From contig NZ_AONC01000034.1 in NCBI RefSeq assembly GCF_000585215.1, positions 1 through 49,888 of the forward strand: DNA of 49,888 nucleotides, written 5' to 3'. A program made the position numbers and the translations under genes. Numbering within the stretch: position 1 is the stretch's first letter; the number at the start of each line of letters is the position of its first letter. Origin of the DNA: Imhoffiella purpurea (lineage in GTDB: Bacteria; Pseudomonadota; Gammaproteobacteria; Chromatiales; Chromatiaceae). Below, in pieces: positions 18,135 through 24,115 of this stretch. The notes under the pieces were generated by a model that did not search any database, was not told the origin of the DNA, and was given only the letters and a program-made list of their open reading frames with translations.

Positions 18135-20155
18135 CAGAATTCGTACCTCGCGTTGATGAACCACATGCGACCGGCGCTCGGATAGCCGTCCGCCAGCTCG
18201 TAGTCGGCGTCGGCCAGATTGTCGAGCCGCGCCTCCAGGACGAGGTCGTCGACCGGCCGGTAGGAGAGCTTGAGGTTGGCGGTGGTATAGGCGTCCAGCT
18301 CGACGCTGTCGGACTCCCAGCGCGGCCCCTCGTGCTCGACGAAGAGCAGCGCCTCCAGACGCTCGATCGGACGGAAGAGCAGATGCGCGGTGATCTTGCG
18401 ATCGGGCACCCCGGTGAGTTTGGTGTCCGGATCGCTGCGGTTCTCGCGATCGAGGAGGGTCAGATTGCCGCCCACCTCCCAATGGGTGCCGATCGGGGCC
18501 GATGCGCTCAGCTCCCAGCCGGTGACACGCACCTCGCCGACGTTCTGCATCTGGTACTTGTCGTCCTCGACGTTGTCGACCTGCTGGATGAGGTCCGTGA
18601 CGTCGCTCAGGAAGACCGCCGTCTCGAGGTGCACCCGGCCCCATGGAGTTCCCTGATAACCGATCTCGTAGTTGATCGACTGCTCGGCCTCCAGGTCCGG
18701 GTTGGGAACGGCGTTCCCGAGACGCAGCGAATAGCGGTCCTTGAGGGTCGGGAAGCGGGTCTTGCCGGCGATCGTGCCGTAGATCCGGCCGACCTGGTCC
18801 AGGTCCCAGAAGAGCCCGGCCTGGGCGTTGGTGGCGGACTGGTCGTCCGGCTCGGGCACGGGATCGCTCGCCTTGTAGACGGTGTCGGCGCTCAGCTCGC
18901 TCCAGGCGACACCGAGCGAGAGGGTCAGGTTATCGCGCAGGGCGATGTTGTCCTCGAGGCCGACCGTGGTCAGGGTGTCCTCGAAATGCTCGGTGCGCTC
19001 GATGGTATCGTCGGCCTTGTGTTCGTCCTTCTTGAGCTGGACGCTGAACCGCAGGTCCTGACGCTCGAACCGGGTCGATCGCAGCTCGATCGAGCCGCCG
19101 TTGGTTCGGTCCTCGTAGACGCTCTTGCCGGCCGATCCGACGCTGCCGCGCCCGGAGGTCTTGAGCCTGGTGTAGGTGTCGTCGGTGTAGGACTCGACCG
19201 CGTTGTCGTACTCGTCGTGATAGAGCCGGATCTTCACCGACTCGGTCTCGCCGAGCGCCGTGTTGGAGATGAAATAGAGGCTCTCCTTGTCCCAGTAGGG
19301 CCATTGCCAATAGCGGGCATAGCTCGGATCGGTCGAGGGCGGCTGGCCCTTCTCGCCGCTCTGGCGGTAATAGCTCAGGGCGTACTCGTCGGTGTCGTTC
19401 GGGGTCAGACCGATCTTCAGCGACACCTTGTCGTCGCGCCGGTAGGAATTCTCGCGCTCGTCGCCGTCCTCGGTCGGCGTCGGATCGAAGTCGGACGAGA
19501 GACGGAAATCGTCGGACTCGACCCAGGAGGCCCCGGCCTGGACGTACCAGAGCCCCTGATTGCTGCCGAGATTGACCGAGGCGGTGCGCTCGTTGCCCTC
19601 GCCGTAGCCCAGGCTCAGGTCGCCCTCGATCTCGCGGGTCGGCTTGCGCGAGATGAGGTTGATGGCGCCGCCCAGTGCGTTGGGGCCATAGGTCACGGAG
19701 CTGAATCCCTTGGCGACCTGGATCGCCGAGAGATCGGCCGTGGTGAAGCGGTTGAAGTCCACGTAGCCGTCATAGGGGACGTAGACCGGGATGCCGTCGA
19801 TGAAGAGCGGCACCTGACGCGAATCGAAGCCGCGGACGTAGACGGTCTTCTCGTTGCGCGAGTTGGTCGACACCGTCACGCCCGGCAGCAGATCGAGCGC
19901 GTCGCCCACGTTGTCGCGGTTGTAGCGGCGTATCTCGTCGAGCGTGATCACGGAGGACGCCTGATCTCCCCCCACCTCGCCGAGCTGGGATGGGGTCGCC
20001 GTCACCTGGACCGCGCCCAGGTCGTAGAGCGGCAGGACCTCGTCGGCCTGGGTGCCGACGGCGGCACCGAGGAGCGACAGCCCAATGGCTTTTTGGATAC
20101 CTGTTCTGCGTTTCAAGATCTGTTCTCGCTGTCGGATCTGTTGATGGTCGCGCAT
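18134..20155 (-). CDS. TonB-dependent outer-membrane receptor 3 (BtuB/siderophore type)
   Basis: A 673-aa receptor. The start at 20155 leads to a signal sequence (IQKAIGLSLLGAAVGTQA), a TonB box (GAVQVTATPS), a plug at about residues 75-180 with DALDLLPGVTVST, VYVRGFDSRQVPLFIDGIP and GPNALGGAINLIS, and a barrel ending WFINARYEF. The open frame extends to 20242, and ATG 20197 or TTG 20242 are alternatives. It is less like receptors 1 and 2 than they are like each other and is closer to the cobalamin/siderophore class. It is first in the leftward block and sits behind a ModE-type operator, so a Mo- or W-linked ligand is inferred. Confidence 0.88.
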   Translation of the reverse strand: MRDHQQIRQREQILKRRTGIQKAIGLSLLGAAVGTQADEVLPLYDLGAVQVTATPSQLGEVGGDQASSVITLDEIRRYNRDNVGDALDLLPGVTVSTNSRNEKTVYVRGFDSRQVPLFIDGIPVYVPYDGYVDFNRFTTADLSAIQVAKGFSSVTYGPNALGGAINLISRKPTREIEGDLSLGYGEGNERTASVNLGSNQGLWYVQAGASWVESDDFRLSSDFDPTPTEDGDERENSYRRDDKVSLKIGLTPNDTDEYALSYYRQSGEKGQPPSTDPSYARYWQWPYWDKESLYFISNTALGETESVKIRLYHDEYDNAVESYTDDTYTRLKTSGRGSVGSAGKSVYEDRTNGGSIELRSTRFERQDLRFSVQLKKDEHKADDTIERTEHFEDTLTTVGLEDNIALRDNLTLSLGVAWSELSADTVYKASDPVPEPDDQSATNAQAGLFWDLDQVGRIYGTIAGKTRFPTLKDRYSLRLGNAVPNPDLEAEQSINYEIGYQGTPWGRVHLETAVFLSDVTDLIQQVDNVEDDKYQMQNVGEVRVTGWELSASAPIGTHWEVGGNLTLLDRENRSDPDTKLTGVPDRKITAHLLFRPIERLEALLFVEHEGPRWESDSVELDAYTTANLKLSYRPVDDLVLEARLDNLADADYELADGYPSAGRMWFINARYEF

Positions 20156-20243
20156 CGAGCCGCTCGCCCCGAGGGGGCAAAACCGAGCGGAACGCATGTC
20201 GAGGGATCGGAGACCAAGTGGTCCGATCTCGATCCCAACCAAT

Positions 20244-20267
20244 CGTTATACTCAATCTGATATAACG
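20244..20267. promoter_or_regulatory. ModE-type operator in front of receptor 3
   Basis: A 24-bp interrupted palindrome: CGTTATAC (20244-20251), 8-bp spacer, ATATAACG (20260-20267). The right half is the ideal ModE half-site and the left has one change. It lies 89 bp upstream of the receptor start chosen here. Confidence 0.85.
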
Positions 20268-20283
20268 ATGAAGAGGAGCAGGC

Positions 20284-20430
20284 GTGCAGTCGCGTTCGGC
20301 CTGTCAGAGGTTAAGCATTTTCAATGCCATATTCGAATATTTCATCAAAAATCCGCCCAACCACCTGTCTATTAAAGATATTTATAGAAACACCGGATCC
20401 CTTGAAAATAGAACTATGGGGAGAGTTGGG
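20284..20430 (+). pseudogene. AT-rich remnant with helix-turn-helix-like sequence
   Basis: A GTG at 20284 with a strong AAGAGGAG six bases upstream opens a frame reading LSIFNAIFEYFIK, then HLSIKDIYRNTGSLENRT, which resembles the start of a winged-helix DNA-binding protein. After about residue 45 the frame becomes unlike protein, continues to 20541 and would run into modE. AT content and codon use differ from the neighbouring genes. It may be a truncated regulator or a chance frame. Confidence 0.3.
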
Positions 20431-20445
20431 TGCAAAGGCGCCAAG

Positions 20446-20469
20446 CGCTATGTCGCATGTTATACAACG
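20446..20469. promoter_or_regulatory. Degenerate ModE-like site downstream of modE
   Basis: CGCTATGT (20446-20453), 8-bp spacer, ATACAACG (20462-20469): the same 8-8-8 layout as the three good sites, with extra mismatches. No gene starts directly next to it, so it may be chance or a relic. Confidence 0.3.
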
Positions 20470-20523
20470 GTGCGCAATCCTACATCGATAGGGCCAGAAA
20501 TACGAGAAGGATCCCCGATGCGC

Positions 20524-21318
20524 TCAGTTCAGGGTGACTAGAATGACGCTGGATGCCTTGAAGACGGCGCAGACGGATGCGCCGACCGTCAGCCCGAGGC
20601 TCGCGGCGCTCTCCTTGGTGACGAGGGCCGTGACCGTGCGTCCCCCGGCGATCACCAGGGTCACCTCTGTATTGACGGCGCCTTGGTGGATGCGTTTGAC
20701 CTGGCCCCAGAGGTGATTGCGCGCCGAGGTCCGCAGATGCGGATCGACCGAGAGGATGACGGATGACGCCTTGATGAATGCCTGGACCTCGCGACCGATC
20801 TCGAGCTGGAGATGGCTCGCACTCTCCCTGGTGATGAGCGCGGTCAGCTCGACCCCGGCATCGACGTCCAACCGCACCTCGCTACTGACCTCGCTGAAAT
20901 GGATGCCGGAGACCTTGGCCACGAACTGGTTGCGGGCGCTGGTCTTCATACCCATCCGCCTCAATAGCCGACGGCACTCCTGGAGATCCGCTTCCTCGTT
21001 TTGGCTCATCTCGCGCGAGAGCCGCTCCAGGGCTTCCTGGTATTCCTGCTCGACCGCACGGAACATGGCGATGAGCCTGGAGCCATAGGGGGTCAGATGC
21101 GTGCCTCCACCCTGGCGTCCGCCCACCGAACTCTGGACCAGAGGCGTCTCGGCGAGGTTGTTCATGGCATCGACGGCGTCCCAGGCCGCCTTGTAGGACA
21201 TGGGCACGGCCTTGGCCGCGCGCGAGATGGAACCGTAATGGCCGATGGCCTCCAGCAGCCGGATGCGGGTATCGCCCAGGAAGCTGCCGAGCTGAGTCTC
21301 GACCGACAGCCTGCTCAT
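20524..21318 (-). CDS. modE: Molybdate-responsive transcriptional regulator ModE
   Basis: A 264-aa ModE, close to the 262 aa of E. coli. The N-terminal winged helix has GSISRAAKAVPMSYKAAWDAVDAM, the counterpart of the E. coli recognition region, and GGRQGGGTHLTPYG. It is followed by two molybdate-binding Mop domains, each starting with SARN: about residues 125-190 and 197-262, ending KASSVIL. Dimeric ModE binds molybdate or tungstate and then DNA. Neither candidate ATG (21318 or, in frame, 21351) has a good ribosome site. A perfect ModE palindrome lies at 21358-21381, directly upstream, which points to autoregulation. Confidence 0.95.
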   Translation of the reverse strand: MSRLSVETQLGSFLGDTRIRLLEAIGHYGSISRAAKAVPMSYKAAWDAVDAMNNLAETPLVQSSVGGRQGGGTHLTPYGSRLIAMFRAVEQEYQEALERLSREMSQNEEADLQECRRLLRRMGMKTSARNQFVAKVSGIHFSEVSSEVRLDVDAGVELTALITRESASHLQLEIGREVQAFIKASSVILSVDPHLRTSARNHLWGQVKRIHQGAVNTEVTLVIAGGRTVTALVTKESAASLGLTVGASVCAVFKASSVILVTLN

Positions 21319-21357
21319 GAGGCGGACGGATTCTGCACCATTGGGGAGCATTGGATT

Positions 21358-21381
21358 CGCTATATTGAAAAAAATATAGCG
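21358..21381. promoter_or_regulatory. Perfect ModE-type palindrome in front of modE
   Basis: CGCTATAT (21358-21365), 8-bp A-rich spacer, ATATAGCG (21374-21381): a perfect inverted repeat with the same 24-bp layout as the sites before exbB and receptor 3. It is 39 bp upstream of the chosen modE start and 163 bp upstream of the divergent molbindin gene. Confidence 0.9.
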
Positions 21382-21429
21382 CCGATTATACAACGGAGAT
21401 CGCTACCGACCAGCGGTCGCTCGCTATGG

Positions 21430-21458
21430 TTGCAAATACAAACCGCATCGCCATAGAT
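21430..21458 (+). promoter_or_regulatory. Candidate sigma-70 promoter of the molbindin gene
   Basis: TTGCAA (21430-21435), a 17-bp spacer and ATAGAT (21453-21458) resemble -35 and -10 boxes in the rightward direction. The segment lies about 90 bp before the molbindin ATG. A flanking inverted repeat CTATGG / CCATAG (21424-21429, 21451-21456) overlaps it. Confidence 0.35.
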
Positions 21459-21492
21459 TGAGCGCGTCAGGAGACTGGTCTGGCAACGATGG

Positions 21493-21510
21493 GGTCCCCT
21501 TCGAGGGACC
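21493..21510 (+). promoter_or_regulatory. Hairpin in the molbindin mRNA leader
   Basis: GGTCCC (21493-21498) pairs with GGGACC (21505-21510) around CTTCGA. It falls between the candidate promoter and the ribosome site of the molbindin gene. No T-run follows, so a leader structure is more likely than a terminator. Confidence 0.35.
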
Positions 21511-21544
21511 ACTGCAACCCTAGTGAAGAAGAGTGAGTTCAGAC

Positions 21545-21973
21545 ATGAAAATCAGTGCACGCAATATCCTTCGCGGTACGGTCGAAACGGTCAAGGCCGG
21601 CGCGGTCAATAGCGAAGTGGACGTCCTCTTGCAGGGCGGTGACAAGCTGGTTGCCATGGTCACCAACGACAGCGCCCAATCGCTGGGTCTGGCCGCGGGA
21701 AAGGAGGTCGTCGCCCTCGTCAAGGCATCGTCCGTGCTCGTGATGACGGACGATTCGGGAATCCGCCTCAGTGCACGCAACTGTCTGGCCGGCACGGTCA
21801 AGAAGGTCACCGCCGGTCCGGTGAGCGCCGAGATCACCATCGCACTCGCGGGCGGTGACGAGGTCCATGCCACCATCACCCACAATGCCGAGTCGGAGCT
21901 GGGCCTCGCGGAAGGCACCTCGGCCATGGCCGTCTTCAAGGCATCGGCCGTCATCCTCGGCGTCGCCGTCTGA
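21545..21973 (+). CDS. Tandem-Mop molbindin (molybdate-binding protein)
   Basis: A 142-aa cytoplasmic protein made of two Mop domains: residues 1-70 (MKISARNILRGTVETVKAGAVN ending KASSVLV) and 74-142 (LSARNCLAGTVKKVTAGPVSAE ending KASAVILGVAV). Each has the SARN, TN/TH and KASxV elements that line molybdate sites in molbindins. ATG 21545 is chosen over an in-frame GTG at 21533. It is divergent from modE. Such proteins store or buffer molybdate or tungstate, so it fits the island as the cytoplasmic metal reservoir. Confidence 0.93.
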   Translation: MKISARNILRGTVETVKAGAVNSEVDVLLQGGDKLVAMVTNDSAQSLGLAAGKEVVALVKASSVLVMTDDSGIRLSARNCLAGTVKKVTAGPVSAEITIALAGGDEVHATITHNAESELGLAEGTSAMAVFKASAVILGVAV

Positions 21974-21996
21974 TCCATCGAACCGCACTGCGGACC

Positions 21997-22027
21997 GAGT
22001 CCCCTAGCCCTCCCGCATAGGGGACTC
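21997..22027. terminator. Strong hairpin between convergent genes
   Basis: GAGTCCCCTA (21997-22006) pairs perfectly with TAGGGGACTC (22018-22027), a 10-bp stem with an 11-nt loop, lying between the ends of the molbindin gene and the convergent haem-related gene. There is no long T-run on either strand, but position and symmetry suit a bidirectional terminator. Confidence 0.6.
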
Positions 22028-22052
22028 CATCTCTGCTCAAGACCCATCGGTC

Positions 22053-23027
22053 TCAATCGAACAGCGCTCGGATCAGGCTCTGCCAGATGGGATTCTCCGG
22101 GCGACCGGGAGGCTCACTGGACTCGATCAGCATGAGGGCGCGCCCTTCCGCATCGTAGAGCCTCAATTGGTAGCGCCCTCCCCTTGGACCCGGCCGTTCG
22201 AGCACCCAGGCACTGTCGATCGCTTCCGCGTCGAAACGCACCTCGGCCAGGTCGCCCGACCAGCGCAGCTGGTCGCCTTTGCGCTGACGAAAACTGTGGA
22301 AGCATCCCGTGCAGCTCTGCGCCACCCCTCGGGTACCGGTGAACAGACGCACGCCCAGGGACTGATCGGAGACGGCCTCGAGAAAGCAGGGAACCAGTTC
22401 GGGCGCGGCCAGACGCGCGCGCCCGCGGGACTGCATCCGCGCCGGGTTCAGTGTGAGCCGGCCACCGACTTCGGCCAGGTCGCCGACGTCGGGCGGCGAT
22501 CCTCCGAGCCTCAGGACCGCGGCCAATGTCTGCATCCACTTGTCCAGCCGGGTGAAGCGATCCGCATCCGCCCGCATGGGAGCCGTTCTCCCGCCATGCG
22601 GACAATGGATTCCGAGAAAGGTCTTGAGCAGGAATGCAGGCCCGCCGGGCTCGGCCGACACCCGCATCAGCGTTTCCCGATCGACGCCCTCGATGCAAAG
22701 CCCTACCCCGGGGTCGGACAGGTTCGATGTCGAGGGACGCATCGCATGCCAGGCATCGAGCAGACAATAGAGCTCGAACCCAGGTCCGGCGGCATAGCCC
22801 AGCCCTTCGCGAAGATGCAACCCCTGCAGATGTATCCTCTGGGAGACCTGAATGCCCGGTATGCGGGTCTCGACCCGAACCCGGCCGAGACAGGCCAGGT
22901 CCCACAGCATCTCGGTCCAATGGCCGCTCTGCCGCGCCGACTCGAATCCTCGGCCCGCGGGTTCGTCGTCATCGACCCAAGGCGTTCCAAGGGCATGAAT
23001 GGAAGAGAGGGATGTCGCGGCGGTCAT
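22053..23027 (-). CDS. HmuS/ChuS-like haem-handling protein (divergent)
   Basis: A 324-aa cytoplasmic protein. Its C-terminal part matches the conserved end of HmuS/ChuS/HemS proteins in pattern: DSAWVLERP, then RLYDAEGRALMLIE and PGRPENPIWQSLIRAL. The N-terminal part (GHWTEMLWDLACLGRVRVETR, EGLGYAAGPGFELYCLLDAWHAMRP) is more divergent. ATG 23027 has GGAG seven bases upstream; the longer frame to 23174 overlaps the previous gene. A Fur-like box stands ahead of the two-gene unit. HmuS relatives bind or degrade haem taken up by the cell. Assignment rests mainly on the C-terminal pattern and context. Confidence 0.6.
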   Translation of the reverse strand: MTAATSLSSIHALGTPWVDDDEPAGRGFESARQSGHWTEMLWDLACLGRVRVETRIPGIQVSQRIHLQGLHLREGLGYAAGPGFELYCLLDAWHAMRPSTSNLSDPGVGLCIEGVDRETLMRVSAEPGGPAFLLKTFLGIHCPHGGRTAPMRADADRFTRLDKWMQTLAAVLRLGGSPPDVGDLAEVGGRLTLNPARMQSRGRARLAAPELVPCFLEAVSDQSLGVRLFTGTRGVAQSCTGCFHSFRQRKGDQLRWSGDLAEVRFDAEAIDSAWVLERPGPRGGRYQLRLYDAEGRALMLIESSEPPGRPENPIWQSLIRALFD

Positions 23028-23083
23028 GGCTGCACTCCAAGGCTGATCGGGCATCACGGGATTGCGGTCGACATGGCCCGGCA

Positions 23084-23365
23084 TCACGAGGACGCGGTGG
23101 CCGCTGCGCATCGGGGCGCGCCACGATGCCCGGCGATCCAGCGCCAGTGCCGGGCGAAACGGCGATAGGCGCATTGCTCCTCGGGGTCGCGGCAGACCTC
23201 CGGGTGGAGATAGAGTGCCTCGAGATGACGCACGACGGATTCGGCCCTTTCGGCGGTCCCTTCGTGCGCATAGCCGCGAATCAGGTCGCCCACCTTGGAC
23301 TCCAAGACGCGACGATCGAGACGACCGAGATCATCGGCCGACAGCATGGCGATGAGATGTTGCAT
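23084..23365 (-). CDS. Small Cys-containing protein upstream of the HmuS-like gene
   Basis: A 93-aa protein starting MQHLIAMLSADDLGRLDRRV, with an internal helix-rich region and a Cys pair in VCRDPEEQCAYRRFARHWRW near the C-terminus. TGGAGA lies six bases before the ATG at 23365; the open frame extends to 23488 without a ribosome site. It precedes the HmuS-like gene by 56 bp on the same strand and follows a Fur-like box, so it is probably iron-regulated. No named family is recognised. Confidence 0.65.
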   Translation of the reverse strand: MQHLIAMLSADDLGRLDRRVLESKVGDLIRGYAHEGTAERAESVVRHLEALYLHPEVCRDPEEQCAYRRFARHWRWIAGHRGAPRCAAATASS

Positions 23366-23495
23366 CCAGCTTCTCCATAGGGATTGATTGCGAACGGCCG
23401 GCGGGCGGCCCGGAACCGAGTCCCTGGGCGGCTGGCATGGCGATCTCGATGAGGAACAGGCTCGGCATTCGCGGAAGCCCCCTGACATTTATTGC

Positions 23496-23516
23496 TAATG
23501 CGAACCGTTCTCAATA
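23496..23516. promoter_or_regulatory. Fur-box-like palindrome upstream of the haem genes
   Basis: TAATGCGAAC (23496-23505) and GTTCTCAATA (23507-23516) form an inverted repeat around one base, with the AT-rich shape of Fur sites. It lies 131 bp before the 93-aa gene. The rest of 23366-23759 holds no gene that I can support. Confidence 0.6.
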
Positions 23517-23759
23517 AATATAGAAGCCTATCGGCCAATGGTCAAGAGCCCAATGACAGGATGGCGAACCGATACACGAGGCCCATTTCCGTGCAGCCGG
23601 GATCCCGTGCGGGCGATCTCGGCCACGGAGAGACCATGCCTATTTCAGGCATTCCTGTCCGGAGGAAGGAAACGGAGAACCACCGACCCGTGCCGGGAAA
23701 CGGCGGATAGGGACAGGCTGGCCTGAATCCAATCCCAGGCGCAGCGAAGGATGAGAAGG

Positions 23760-23945
23760 CTATTCGGATCGATCGCGGCAGTGACGACCCGATTCCTTGG
23801 CGAAGCGGTGAATCATGCCCCAGCGTTCACGCCGCCGGCTCATCGGCATGGAGTCGAGAACGGCCCGCAGCCAGCGCTGAAGGCGCCCGCGGAATCGGGT
23901 CTTGGAGGAGAGCGTGCGATCGAGACAGGGACTCAAGAGGCTCAT
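23760..23945 (-). CDS. Small basic protein of the iron-regulated group
   Basis: A 61-aa Arg-rich protein: MSLLSPCLDRTLSSKTRFRG, then RLQRWLRAVLDSMPMSRRRERWGMIH. The ATG at 23945 has a strong AAGGAG five bases upstream, which is the main evidence; the frame remains open to 24023 without such a site. A Fur-like box lies 68 bp before the start. It has one likely amphipathic helix and no membrane segment or known motif. Expression under iron limitation is inferred. Confidence 0.55.
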   Translation of the reverse strand: MSLLSPCLDRTLSSKTRFRGRLQRWLRAVLDSMPMSRRRERWGMIHRFAKESGRHCRDRSE

Positions 23946-24012
23946 GCAGACTCCTTCGGGCGGCGACGGAACAGGTTCGGCGCCGTTTCGGGGTAGAGTT
24001 GGCATAGCAAAA

Positions 24013-24031
24013 AATACGAACAATTCGCATT
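24013..24031. promoter_or_regulatory. Fur-box-like palindrome upstream of the 61-aa gene
   Basis: AATACGAAC (24013-24021) and ATTCGCATT (24023-24031) form an inverted repeat around one base, a 19-bp Fur-type site. It is 68 bp upstream of the small-protein start and in an AT-rich stretch. Confidence 0.6.
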
Positions 24032-24115
24032 GATTTCAAGACCCGGAATTCGCCCCGCCTCGATAGCAGTGCCGGTCGCGGGTCGGCGTTCCTGGAAATG
24101 CGTCCTCGAGAAGAC

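Noticed and set aside
21424-21456. CTATGG/CCATAG inverted repeat as a further ModE site
   Set aside because: Half-sites and the 21-bp spacing do not fit the 8-8-8 layout of the three good sites.
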